This document shows, one piece after another, positions 10,727 to 21,367 of a DNA stretch of 64,000 nucleotides (within the stretch, counting starts at the first letter, position 1; each line of letters opens with the position of its first letter). The notes beneath the pieces were generated by a model. It saw nothing but the letters and a program-made list of their open reading frames with translations. It was not told where the DNA came from and did not search any database. The translations under genes were made by a program, and so were the position numbers. The DNA comes from Clonostachys chloroleuca (lineage: Eukaryota > Ascomycota > Sordariomycetes > Hypocreales > Bionectriaceae). The DNA is taken from positions 5,456,001-5,520,000 of the forward strand of contig JBANAY010000001.1 in assembly GCA_037952775.1 (NCBI GenBank), read 5' to 3'.

Positions 10727-12692
10727 CGAAATAAACGCTCCGTTAACTCGTAATGATACTGCTGGGGTATGGCAATAGACGAATGAGAATGATGGAAGGT
10801 GATGTACTGAGATGCAGGAGGTTGAGGGGCACTGAACATCTAGAGATATCCATCCCCTTGCTATCTCCTATACTGGCCTAGAAGGCTCCCAATCGCGTGG
10901 TGCTGACTACCCGCCTAAAGAGTCACACTCGGCGATCTTACAAGGGTCATTGGTGTCAGCTAGCACCAGTACTTCCCAATAAGGCCCATGAATGCAGTTT
11001 GCTGATGACGAGGCCCAGTCCAGGATGACTCTTGTGACTTTTATGAGTCAATTTGCCAAAAACCACATACCCCGCCTTCGTGATTACATGTACCAAAACC
11101 GCCAACATTATACACTACGGTACATCTAGGCATGGACGTAGTATCACGTGTGGAAATAAAAAGGACATGGAACATGTAATATTTTTAACACAGTCTGGCA
11201 CGAATGCCGTGTGAATTAGGGCATTGATGCTGGGATTTTGACTGTTGCTTTCATGCAGTAGTAATTCCCATGCCCCAATATGCTTATGCCTTGGCCTTTT
11301 TGTAGGTAGTCAAACATTAGTCACCGTCTTAGGGGAGCCCTTTGCCGGGTAAGGGTTGCCAGACTGATTAAGACCATTGAATCTTCACTCTATATTCTCA
11401 TGTGGCATTAATGAAACAGGCATACTTCATCAGGCCTCGTTCTATTGAACCCATATGCATTCGCGTCGATGTCTGGTGAATCTTGAGGACCGGTAATTTC
11501 ACATTCTGCAAAGCAGATCCGCATTTCTGATGAAAAATTCTTTTTCAAAGCGACCCCCTTTACCAGAGAGAAATTAATTGATGACCATCTATCTTATCAG
11601 TTAGCAAAGACTCAAGCACCCGGTTTTCTTTTTACTTTGGGCAAATTTACTATGTAGCGTAAATGATATTTACAGCAGGAACGACCTAAGACGGTGCTTA
11701 TTTTCCAGCCCTTCTAAAAACCGATATAGTCTTCTCTGGGTTCGGCTATCATTTCAGGAGGTACATCCCTGGAAATGAGTCGATAAGGGCAAAGCTAGTA
11801 GTGAATGCACTTGAGCATCCACTTCAGCGTATTCGCCAACGTCTTGTCAAATTTATCCTCGTAACGAGCCTATCCAACGGTCTATATTGCAGCCAGACTG
11901 TGGGTTAAAACCTGGCCCTCAAAACTTCCATGTCCAGACTCTGCAGCCAGGAAAACTACCATAGAAAGCAACGTTACATGAACCAATACTTCATCGTCAT
12001 GTGTTGTAACCCGCTTAGCACATGATGGAAATTCCCATCTTCCTCTTCGCTGACTACACCGCTTTGACTTAGACCATGAAAATGAGTGCTCCATAATCAT
12101 ACAGTCTGGCGGAGAGACAATTGGAGCTTCCTTATGCAGACTGTTGTAGTAGGATCGGGGCTGAATCGATATTGTGTATCCTCCAGGGTCGGACGTTCAT
12201 AGACAGGTTTTGGTAGGGTTGAGGCTGAATCAATATTTCCAGGGGACTCGACGTTGACAGGCACCACGATATCAGCTTTTATTTTAGCGAGCTCCGTAAA
12301 CACGAACAGTTTTAGCGATGCTACTCAAGGTGACCTGTGATTGGCCTGGGATGCCATTGCAGGATCATGGGTATCCTGCCTGGGATCAAGTACAACTGTG
12401 GGTCGTGCAGCTCGCACTGAAGCCTACATTGGGCAAAATTCCTGGATAATCCGGCTACCCTTCAATGTGTAGGTGATAGAATAATGTAAGGGATTTCTAG
12501 AACTACGCGAATAATGGCATTGTTTGCTTAATTTGGAAGTAAGGTTGTATTCTATATCTTGACTGCCTACGTACCGAATTCTTCAATTATAAAAGAGCAA
12601 GAAGCCGCTCTGCAATGGCTTGTGAGTTGATTCAATAGCCTCTCTTCAACGACAATTTATAGCTCTACTGAATAACTTCTTCCACCAGCACC
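10727..12692. other. 2-kb intergenic region
   Basis: No gene could be supported. The minus-strand frame at 12303-12097 (68 codons) looks mildly protein-like but has no recognisable domain or splice partner. Confidence 0.35.
12584..12596 (+). promoter_or_regulatory. TATA-like element
   Basis: The sequence TTATAAAAG lies about 100 bp upstream of the start codon at 12693 in an otherwise unremarkable promoter. This placement suits a fungal core promoter. Confidence 0.35.
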
Positions 12693-13434
12693 ATGTTGGT
12701 CTACTCCACTGTCCTGCTTCTCTTAGCCCTTCCTTTCTCCTCAGCCAATGACTGTATCAAGTACTCATGCAGCGCCTGTGCTTGCTACGAATGGGAAAAT
12801 CCCTCCCCAACCGTCACCGCTGAGCCCTCTCCCACACCTACAGGTCCTGCAAATCTCATCATTAATGGCGGGTGGGAGTGGTTTGATGGCGGGGGCATTG
12901 CTCCGTGGATCTCGAAACAGGGCACGGGTGGCTCCAGGCCTTGGAACAACGACGATGAGCCATACATGACTCCATACGTCCCATATCATTCCCGCAGCGG
13001 TAAATGGCTTCTGTAAGGAGACCCTTTATTGATCAACGAAGAAAGGAACTGATTTATCTGTTAAATAGCATCATGGCAAACCCCACAGACTGGCAGGGAA
13101 ACGTTATAGCCGAAACCATGTCCCAGACAGTCAGCCTGGTGAGCGGAACCGAGTACCGCTTCGAGGCTTACTACACTCTCTTGTTCCTCCCCAAGACAAC
13201 GACTACATGCCGCCTGTGGGCGTCAATTGATGGGGTTGAGAAGGGGGAGTGACTGTTGGCAACAGCGATCTGGGAGACCCCTATAACTTCGATTTGATCA
13301 CCTTTCCTTACACGCCTTCGACTACGGGGGATAGCACAGTGAGCATACAGTTCATGTGCAATGATGCTACTTACGAGGACGGAGGTATGGTGGGTGTGGA
13401 CGATATCAGCCTGACTGAAGTAACCACCGCATGA
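12693..13434 (+). CDS. Small secreted CBM-like (CenC-type fold) protein, frame broken at a G run
   Basis: Starts with a signal peptide of about 18 residues (MLVYSTVLLLLALPFSSA), then a short Cys-rich segment and a Thr/Pro linker. A beta-sandwich-like domain follows, opening with NLIINGGWEWFDGG and ending with the typical VGVDDISLTEV. One intron at 13013-13068 (GTAAGG ... AAATAG) joins exon 1 in phase 2 to exon 2 at 13069. The frame then hits TGA at 13250, yet the domain continues in another frame from VTVGNSDLGDPYNFDL to the stop at 13434. The switch is at a five-G run, 13243-13247, and one extra G restores the frame. Probably a secreted carbohydrate-binding or adhesive protein. It shares architecture with the gene ending at 19938. 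Confidence 0.6.
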
Positions 13435-13960
13435 TCTAAAAGATCATTTGCCCAGTTCCGGTGATTATGTGCCTGTCTCTTCCGTCGCTGGCCTTTCTGT
13501 TCCCTACTATTCCCATGGGTTGAGTTGAATTTATCTGTCAGACTAATGGGGAGTGCGAGATACCAGATCTTTAGTGGTGAGATAGTAGATGAGTTCCATG
13601 CTAGTCCTTAATCTTGTGAGCTAACTTTGTGCGCTGGACTGAGATCTTCTGTTGTGGAAACTATTCATCTCACTCGGTCTAGATTTTCTTCCTGTTGCAG
13701 TTGAATTTAGAGGATGTACAAATCCTAGGCGAACTTTACATGGAAATTGTTGCGTGCAGCTTCAATTGTGCTCTGCAATATATTGTGTCCCCGTGTGAAA
13801 GCTTATATTGTCTTAATATCCTAGTTAAACACAGAGCGTTGACGGAGACTGTTCACATCCAAGCTCATATATAAACTCTGTCACGGCGCATGTTCCTTCT
13901 ACTTGGCGTCATCATGGTGCGTACATTCGCTCTTGTAACCGAAGGTCTAAATGACTCCAA

Positions 13961-13975
13961 GGGGGGGGGGGGGGG
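13961..13975 (+). repeat. Poly-G tract of 15
   Basis: Fifteen consecutive G residues follow CTCCAA. It is the longest G run in the window and a likely site of length polymorphism or sequencing error. Confidence 0.9.
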
Positions 13976-14057
13976 CTACGAGGACAGGTGTATGTGTGTA
14001 CGTTCGTGTGTTTGAGAGAGATAAGTGGGCTTGTATTTAACTGGCCTAGCTATCTAT

Positions 14058-14083
14058 CTCCCTTCCTTCCTTCCTTCCTCCTC
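14058..14083 (+). repeat. CTTC microsatellite
   Basis: About five tandem CTTC units are followed by a C-rich pyrimidine tract. A simple-sequence repeat. Confidence 0.8.
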
Positions 14084-14190
14084 CCCTCCCCAGTTGTGTA
14101 TAACCTCAGCAGCTGTCTTTATGAAGTTGATTTCTCAGTATTCTAGCGAAGCACCTAGATGTAGTGGCAGTTGTAATTGCTCCTCTGTAA

Positions 14191-14485
14191 CAACCTGTAT
14201 TTCAGGATAAGAAATACTATCCAATAGCTATATTTAACTATTATGTTGATATTTTCGAACTGCTGCCCTTTAAAGCAGTTGGTCCTGTTGAGAATATAGC
14301 TTCTGAAATTAAGAAAATCAATCTGCTATTATAAGCTAATAACCTTAAGCGAGCTTACTACCTTCGTAGCCCCTACGAGCTTATAATCGCTTGTACTAAT
14401 ACTCGGAAAGGTTAAGATATCCAGCTTATCTAACTGGCTGTTTTTAAGAATAGGAGCTATTGCTACAGCTGGCTTATTTTACCTT
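14191..14485 (+). pseudogene. Decayed coding relic, TAA-only stops (RIP-like)
   Basis: One plus-strand frame from 14191 to about 14485 reads as plausible protein for nearly 100 codons (for example FELLPFKAVGPVENIASE and KRAYYLRSPYELIIA). It is broken only by TAA codons, at 14332, 14413 and 14431, with another TAA just before it at 14188. TAA from CAA is the expected product of C-to-T change. The region sits in AT-rich DNA and continues to 15060 with a repeated 19-20-nt motif near 14908 and 14943. I cannot name the family; a transposon or a dead gene are both possible. Confidence 0.35.
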
Positions 14486-15165
14486 AACTTCTTCTTCCCC
14501 ATGCTGTATGTAAGTGCCTCTTGTCTTTATAATAGGAAGCTAACTTCGCTGATAACTGATGTCAAGGTTCAGAGATAGATCGGGCGAGATGCAGGCTCAG
14601 TAGGATGTTTGAAGTTTTGGCAAGGACTCAAGTATGTCGATAAAGGCAGCGATATGCGAAGTTCCGATAAGAAGTTGATTAATCCGACTGAGTAGTGATA
14701 TGTGGTACTTGATTTATCTGTGAAGCGATAAAAGCAGCGATTTGCGAGCAGATTATCGATATAGACTTAAGCTGTGCGATTAATTCAGTCAAAGGACCAG
14801 GCCAGAGATAGCAGTCTTTATATAGATAAAAAGCAGTATCTTAAGGTTTATAAAAGGAGTTATACCGATAAAAGAGTTATTGTCAGATATAGCCTTTAAA
14901 TTTAAACCTTATATACAGCTAGGTACAGCTATTATTAGTATTAAATCTTATATACAGCCAGATAAAAAGACTGAAGTTTAATATATTATAATACTGGGTA
15001 TAGTATTAAGTTATTAAATCCTTAGTATTTCGGAATTTCCCCTTTGTTCAGCAGCTGTATAGCTCTCTCACTACGACTCTAATTGGAATCTTCGCTTCTA
15101 TTGGAGAAAGTAAATTGCAGGTCGATCAGGTATTGAGCAGAAGTTCCAAGATCCGAGCCCATCAT

Positions 15166-16089
15166 TCATACCAGGCCTTTACAACTCCAGTGAACTGACA
15201 AAATCGACCCAGATTCGCTTTCTACAATAAACAGCGTCTTCCCATCTGGACCACCCCATGTCATATTAGTACTTCCGTAACCATATTGTTGCGTAGATAT
15301 GCGAGCTTTTGGCAATCCACGTCTGTCATGGACATATATGGTCCCAAGGGTCGAATGAGCAACGAAGATATTTCCCTCCTCATCCGTAGCCATTCCATCA
15401 GGCCCACCAACACCCCCATACATCGAGAAACGTCCAGTTCTCTGCACGCTTCCGTCGCCATATAATGGTGCCAGCCAGACGCTGTTATCTCTGGTCATAG
15501 CCACAAATAGTGTGGTTTCGGTCGCATCGAGGATAAGGCCGTTCGGAGAGGGGCAGTTTCGAAGCAGAATATCAATTCTACCATCCGGATGGATGCGATA
15601 GACTCTTCCGGTAGGATCCTGTAGACCAGACATGCCTTGATCCGTAAATATGATACTACCGCTGCGGGTAATTACCAAATCATTGGGGCCCTTGAGACGC
15701 TCTCCGTTGAATCGATTCATGACTGTTGATATTTTCTTAGTGACGGTATCCAAGGCCAGAACACCCTGTTTGAAATCCGCAATGATAATCTGTTGGCGTT
15801 GTTCATGCCAAGCAAGGCCATTCGGTTCACCGTCATACTCGATAACCAAACTCCACTCTTTCGTAAAAAGGTCGACTGTGAAGATACGGCCATAAGGTAT
15901 ATCGGTTAGATAAAGCAAGTTACCTCTCACGAGGGGTCCCTCCAAGAAGCTGTCCAGTGGGCGACCTCTCTTCTGGTTTTGGGAATGCTCGGACAGACCC
16001 AAGCGCCGGAATTTCGGGGGGAGAGTCGTTAATTCTTGAGCGTTGACTATTGGAGGTGGCTGATACCAAGCATCGAGTCCAAATGACAT
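15166..16089 (-). CDS. SMP-30/gluconolactonase family lactonase
   Basis: Intact 307-residue single-exon protein, the usual length for the SMP-30/gluconolactonase/LRE beta-propeller family. The metal-binding residues are in place: Glu near 50 (LEGPL), Asn near 136 (KGPNDLV) and Asp near 231 (GGPDGMATDEEGN). These enzymes open sugar-acid lactones with a divalent metal. There is no signal peptide, so it is cytosolic. It is transcribed divergently from an ACS-type MFS transporter at 16588, with a 498-bp shared promoter containing a CCG-N10-CGG palindrome. This arrangement suggests a catabolic pair for a sugar acid or lactone. Which sugar cannot be read from the sequence. Confidence 0.88.
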   Translation of the reverse strand: MSFGLDAWYQPPPIVNAQELTTLPPKFRRLGLSEHSQNQKRGRPLDSFLEGPLVRGNLLYLTDIPYGRIFTVDLFTKEWSLVIEYDGEPNGLAWHEQRQQIIIADFKQGVLALDTVTKKISTVMNRFNGERLKGPNDLVITRSGSIIFTDQGMSGLQDPTGRVYRIHPDGRIDILLRNCPSPNGLILDATETTLFVAMTRDNSVWLAPLYGDGSVQRTGRFSMYGGVGGPDGMATDEEGNIFVAHSTLGTIYVHDRRGLPKARISTQQYGYGSTNMTWGGPDGKTLFIVESESGSILSVHWSCKGLV

Positions 16090-16587
16090 GGTTACGAGGC
16101 GAGCAGAATATTATGATTAGTATCTGACCGTATCTAAACAGCTGAAGATACAACTTGATCAAGTTCATGTGCGTTCTCGGTGCTTTTACTATTACTTCGC
16201 TTTACGATTACTTTGGCTTAGGGATGCGGGTTAACTTCGTGCGGGCAAAGTCCGTTAGCCTCTGGCTTGTGAAGGCTACATTTCAAATTGTGTGGTGGCG
16301 TGGAGAATCTCCGCCACCACCCTCGTCACACGGGGAATGTCCGTCTTGGGGTTCGGACATTGCCGTTCAACTTGGCTGGAAGTGAGGCACCAAACTCAAT
16401 TTACCCCGTGGGGACTACATTCACTGGAGATGGAGCCCTTCATGTTACCCCGGATCTTGTGGTCATACAAGCGTATAAATTAAGGAGTCGCCTCCCTATC
16501 ATTCTTACACTACACCAGCTTCTCTCCTCCCTTCAGAAGAGTATACTCCAACGAAACCTATCTTGATAGACTATCAGAATCTCTACA
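16090..16587. promoter_or_regulatory. Bidirectional promoter, lactonase / MFS transporter
   Basis: 498 bp between two divergent start codons. It contains a perfect inverted repeat near its centre, listed separately. Confidence 0.6.
16336..16361. promoter_or_regulatory. Palindromic CCG-N10-CGG site, candidate Zn2Cys6 operator
   Basis: Perfect 8-bp inverted arms, AATGTCCG and CGGACATT, are separated by 10 nt. CCG/CGG half-sites in symmetric pairs are the standard targets of dimeric Zn2Cys6 regulators. The site lies about 247 bp from the lactonase start and 227 bp from the transporter start, which suits control of both genes. Confidence 0.5.
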
Positions 16588-18258
16588 ATGAGTGGTGATC
16601 ATGACACGGAGAAACCGTGCGGAATTCTCGAGGTTGAGGACAGCAGAGTGTCGAAGATGGATGCAGATCTGGTACCCCCGATGCCAGATCCAGACGCAGA
16701 GAGGCGCCTAGTACGCAAGCTGGATCGCACAATTCTCCCATGGATTATGCTTCTCTACTTACTATCGTACCTCGACAGGTGAGTTTCATCTACGTTGTAT
16801 TATCCAGCATCTGTTATTCCGTTTCTGAGCAGTCACCTAACTTCCTTGATTCAATTCTAGAGCCAACATGGGAAACGCTCGAAACATCGGTCTCGCAACG
16901 GATATCGGCCTCGGTAGTACGATGTATCAGGTCGCCTCGGCCTCATTCTATATTGGGACGGTTATCTTCGGAACGGTGGGAGGTCTCATGCTCAAAGTAT
17001 TCAAGCCATCGACCTGGCTGGGGCTCTGCGCTATTGGCTGGGGCGCAACAAGCACATTACAAGCCGCCTGCACCAACCCCGGTGGCCTGATCGCCGTTCG
17101 GTTCTTTCTTGGTGCATTCGAAGCGTCATTTGCACCTGGATGCGCCTTGTATCTGAGCTTCTGGTATCTGAAATCCGAGCTCTCTCTGCGTATTGCTGCA
17201 TATGCTGGGATGAGCGCTGTCAGTGGCGTTTTATCCGGGCTGATTGCATACGGGGTTGGTCTCGCGCAGGGCAAAATGGCTATAACTGCCTGGCAGACGT
17301 TGTTCATTGTGGAAGGGTTGCCGACAGTCGTCGTTGGAGTTCTCACACTCTGGATACTACCTGGACGCCCCGAGTCTGAGAGGTCTCATTGGTTCACTGA
17401 AGCAGAACATGAGATCATTCTGAGCCGACGGAATAGGTTCACCAAAAATGCTGACACTGGAATCAATATGGAACAAGTGAAGAAGTAAGTTACTCGCCCA
17501 AACTCTCAGATTGACAACCAAGCGTGCTGAGATAAAGTACAGCGCATTCAAAGACTACCGATTATATCTATTTTGCTTAATCTATTCCGGTCTTTCACTG
17601 TCTTTGGCAGTTGCCGCTGTTTTTCTTCCCACGATCGTGGAGGATCTCGGCTATCACTCTGTCACGGCCAATCTAATGACCGCCCCCGTTTATGGCACAG
17701 CTTACGCTTGCCTTCTTATTACTGCAACCTTATCCGACCGATTCCGAATACGTGGTGCCCCTATTGCGCTCGGCGGTTTGATTTCTGGAATAGGGTATCT
17801 TTTGCTGGGACTGCTGAGACAAGGAAACGCACGTTATGCTTGCTGCTTCCTAGCGGTTACTGTGGGTTAACCTTCGCGTTTCAAAAATCTCCAAACTAAT
17901 GATGTAATTATAGGGAACTTACATGGCTTTCCCAATCGTTTTAACCTGGATCACGTCGACATTTGCAGGTGATACTAAGGCTGGCGTTGGTGTCGGAATA
18001 GTTATTGCTGTCACTCACGCAATCGGAGTTGCTGCATCTACGATCTATCCAAAGCAAGACGCCCCTTACTACTTAACTGGAAACGCAGTATCTAGTGCAC
18101 TTGCCCTCGCTACCACTGTGTCAGCTATATCTATGAGCATTTTGCTCTACCGGGAGAACCGAAAGCGAGACCGTCGTTATGGGAAGCCAGAAGCCCGTGC
18201 TCCTGTCGACATGGGTGGTGATGCGGACAAGGCTCAGGACTATAGATACGACATCTAA
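16588..18258 (+). CDS. MFS transporter, anion:cation symporter (Dal5-like) family
   Basis: Four exons: 16588-16778, 16861-17484, 17543-17861 and 17914-18258. Donors include GTGAGT, GTAAGT and GTGGGT, and each junction keeps phase. The N-terminal cytosolic tail ends in RTILPWIMLLYLLSYLDRANMGNA, typical of the allantoate/nicotinate-type ACS family (helix 1 and the DRxNxGNA loop). FFLGAFEASFAPGCALYLSFWY, KSELSLRIA and the central loop also match. About 12 membrane helices are expected, in the plasma membrane, importing organic anions with protons. The tail ends at DYRYDI. Divergent pairing with the SMP-30 lactonase suggests uptake of the same carboxylate sugar. The third intron boundary is the least certain; alternative donors lie a few bases upstream. 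Confidence 0.85.
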
Positions 18259-18876
18259 GTTCAGAAAGCATTAGGTTGTGATTAAGATGGTATATTCATA
18301 GTTCATGCTAATCTAGTTTATTGGCCCATGATTAGAAAGCTTACACAATTTTACATTCATCTATTGCCAGGTAGTCCACATTCCATCAACCAGTTTTCCA
18401 ATTTTGGTACGGTCGATATACTTGGGGACTCATCTCAAACAGCCAAGCAGATACGGTAGAACATTTATGTACCTACCTCGTCACTGTCATAAGGGAGTAA
18501 CTAAATACGCACACATCAATTCAAATACGAATTCATGGAATTAAGCCTGATGATGACTCTATGCAGCGGTGTAAGGACCCAAATGGGAACTACGGTCAGT
18601 GTGCCTTACCACCAAAACTGAGAGTGCCTAACCGATATTTCCAGACCTCACCCATTGGTCAAATACCCCTGCTAGACGCTCACCAGCATGAAATGCTTCC
18701 ATATTGGCAAGGTTGACATGAATAACAGCTGGTGACGAAAGGGTTGCCGTATGGTCTGACCCTTGAATCACAATTGTTACCCTCCTCCCACAAAACCATA
18801 GAGGCACAACCAAGATTCGAGGGCCTTGCCGTTGATTATCCGCTTCTACATTAAAAGATCTAACAACGGAGAAACG
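18259..18876. other. Intergenic
   Basis: Holds the 3' UTR of the transporter and the promoter of the next gene. Nothing distinctive is seen. Confidence 0.35.
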
Positions 18877-19749
18877 ATGGCACAAGATGAGGCAGTTGCT
18901 ACGGTGCGTCCACCACCATACGATCCGACCGTCCAGCCATCTCCAAAACCCCAACGGCACCGACGCCGGCCGCGCGTTCCCCAGGCTTACGGCTTTGTTG
19001 ACTGCATCAAACGAACTCTCGGAGCACTTTTAGACATATTAATCATCGCCGTCAGTATAAGACTCTCTGTCATGTGGCGGGAGATAGCTGGCTTTACTGT
19101 GCCAGGAACACTAGGGGTATTTCCTCCTTCCCAGATCATTCCCCTCCCCCATCAGCCCGTCCACTCATAGACGATGGAAGAACGACAAAGAAACCAGCCT
19201 AACACTAGATAGGGCTTCATCGCCTTGATACTTGATGTATCCGACATAGTAGGAACCTTGGATCGATCGAGACGAATTGCCAGACCCTCCGCGCCGTTGA
19301 CCTTCAGCATGGACATAGTCATCTTTATAATTTTCATTACTGGTATTGCTGTCCTCATGCTTATGGACTACCAACTCGGTGTACATGCGAGTCGACAGCC
19401 TCCAAGCTTGCAAGAAGAGAGAATGCAGTGCGTTTGGACGATGGTCGCAGGCGCGTTAGTTTGCTTTCCAGCCCCAGAGCTCCCATGCCATTTGCTGACC
19501 ATACAACGGTATAGATGTTTGCGAGTAATATTTCTTATATGGGGTTGTATCGATCGCAAAGCCAGGCGCAAGGAAGACCGACTCATTCGCGTCCCTGTCG
19601 CGCTTGAAACCCTTCCGTCCTGCCAACCACCCAGATACTCGCTTGTCGACGAAGAGCAGCCACAAAGCACATCGACTCCTCGACCCGCCTCTACTGCTCA
19701 ACCCAATCTGCTAGGGCGCCAAACCGCAATGCCTCCGGATTACTCTTAA
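18877..19749 (+). CDS. Small multi-pass membrane protein of unknown function
   Basis: Three exons make a continuous frame of about 217 codons: 18877-19050, 19213-19454 and 19515-19749. Intron 1 (162 nt) uses donor GTCAGT. Intron 2 (60 nt) uses GTTAGT, a CTGACC branch and TATAG. The start at 18877 (MAQDEAVATVRPPPYD) gives a Pro-rich basic N-tail. The spliced protein has three clear hydrophobic segments: around the exon 1/2 junction (ALLDILIIAGFIALIL), MDIVIFIIFITGIAVLMLMD, and VAGACLRVIFLIWG. A long hydrophilic C-tail, rich in Ser/Thr/Pro/Gln, follows. That the exon junction creates an uninterrupted helix supports the model. Topology resembles fungal MARVEL-like or other small membrane proteins, but I do not recognise a family. 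Confidence 0.6.
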
Positions 19750-19937
19750 TCTTAGTTCCTTCAATGGTGTCAACCATCATTCTAGTCAAGGTGCAAGTTA
19801 TGTGTTTCAAGTCAAATTACGTTTATCATTGATAGAGAGATCTTCGGAGCAATACACTCATAATCTCCTCATAATTACTTCTTATCATTCTAAATAAATT
19901 GATACCCTTTAAACGTCTATGTGCTTCCCTGAGACGC

Positions 19938-21367
19938 CTAATTATAAGCAGTACACTGAATTTCATCCAACGCGAGCGAATTCCTCCTATTCACACCCGG
20001 ATTCTGAGGACTCTCAGCAGTAATCCAAATCCTCGACGTCCCATCCGTAGGCGTGGTGAAGTCGAAGCTGCCTCTGAGCCAAACCCCCGTGTCCGCGTCA
20101 CTCTCCGGATACCGGTTCCCAATCACGGTGTTGCCCTGCCAGATGCGCACGTAGGGAACGTAGTTCGTGCCCCCCTTCTGACGGAGTAGTACTTGTCCCA
20201 CTTCCACCAGTACGTGCAGAAGAACCGGGTGTTCCCGCAGGTCTGGATGTCTTGGTACATCTCCAGGTACTGGGGGTAGTCGAAGTTGAATGTGTTGAAC
20301 TTGAAGTTCGTCCCGGCATAACCACCGGAGCTAACTGTGGTCTGGACGGTGTTGCTGCCGCTGAGCCTCCATGGGGTCAAGGAGCCAGTCTCGAAGTCTC
20401 CGTTCTTGATGGGCGTTACCGTGTCACATGTGGGTTGGGGCGGTGTGGATGTGGTTGTTGACGGCACAGTCGATGAAGGCGTGGAAGATTCAGGTACTGT
20501 GGATGTGGCCTCGGGCGTTGACGTGGGTGAGAGCTCGCTCGTGGAAGAACTGACAACTGGTGTGGATGAGATCTCGGTGCTTGAGGTGGGAGTCACGGAT
20601 GGTGTGGTTGAGGTGCTGCTAGCTATGGCACTGGAGTCTGGTGCAGACGGCGTTTCAGTGCTTGAAATTGGGGTTGGGGTTCCGGGCGTAGAAGCGACAG
20701 AACTAGCATCTGAGGTAGATGGGGTCTCCGTGCTCGATATGGGAGTTGATGGTTCAGTTGATGGAGTGGTTGAAGGAGTGCTGATTTCTGATGTAGACGG
20801 TGTCTGTGTGGTCGAGGCCGGAGTCTCAGATGTAGATGGGGTTGAAATATCAGTCGTTGGAGTCGTTGACGAGACTGGAGTCTCAATTGTAGATGGAGTT
20901 GGAATCTCAGTCCCTGGAGTCGTTGTTGCTGTCGGTGTGCTAGGCGTTGTAGTCTGCGATGTCGGCGTGGCAGCTTCAGAACTTGTTGCTGGGGTTGAGA
21001 TGCCAGTCTCAGGTGTTGATGTCCCCGATGGGGTCGCGGTATCAGAGCTGGGGGTTGAGGGCGTTGACAGGCTTTCTTGACTGCTGCTTGGCGTGGTAGA
21101 TTCAGTAGCAGAAGGAGTTGCCGGCGTGGTTGGTGAAATAGTCTCGGATACACTGGGGGTGGAAGACGAGATGACGGTAGACAGAGTCGTTGGAGTCGAA
21201 AGAGTGACGCTGATATGGCTAGTGGTCGGCGTGGCGCTGGTGGCCGAGTCCAACGGTGTGGAGATGGTGGAAAGAGTGGATGAACGGACGCATTTCCGTC
21301 TGCCTGCACTGGCTACTGAACTGAAGAGAAGGGTAAGTAGAAGCGAGCGGGCAAGGTACAGCGCCAT
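19938..21367 (-). CDS. Secreted Ser/Thr-rich stalk protein with C-terminal CBM-like domain, frame broken at a C run
   Basis: Start chosen at 21367 because MALYLARSLLLTLLFSSVASA is a good signal peptide; the frame stays open 40 codons further upstream. After it comes about 300 residues of Ser/Thr/Pro-rich low complexity with recurring TPSTSET-like units, expected to be heavily O-glycosylated. The C-terminal domain opens TPIKNGDFETGSLTPWRLSG, like CenC-type carbohydrate-binding folds. The first frame runs out at about 20123. The domain continues in another frame (GGTNYVPYVRIWQGN to LALDEIQCTAYN, stop at 19938). The switch is at a six-C run on the plus strand, 20170-20175, and one more base joins the two. 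Likely a cell-wall or extracellular adhesin-like protein. Confidence 0.62.

Larger units (their letters stand above)
13435..15165. other. AT-rich gene-poor region with microsatellites and a decayed relic
   Basis: Contains a 15-G tract, a CTTC repeat and, from about 14190, strongly AT-rich DNA with an open-looking frame interrupted only by TAA codons. It resembles repeat-induced point mutation (RIP) or an old relic. No intact gene is seen. Confidence 0.5.

Noticed and set aside
20337..21080. Val/Gly-rich plus-strand frame of 247 codons
   Set aside because: It is antisense to the Ser/Thr/Pro stalk; low-complexity repeats keep the opposite strand open.
20623..21309. Pro/Arg/Leu-rich minus-strand frame
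   Set aside because: Alternate frame of the same stalk repeats, without signal peptide or domain.
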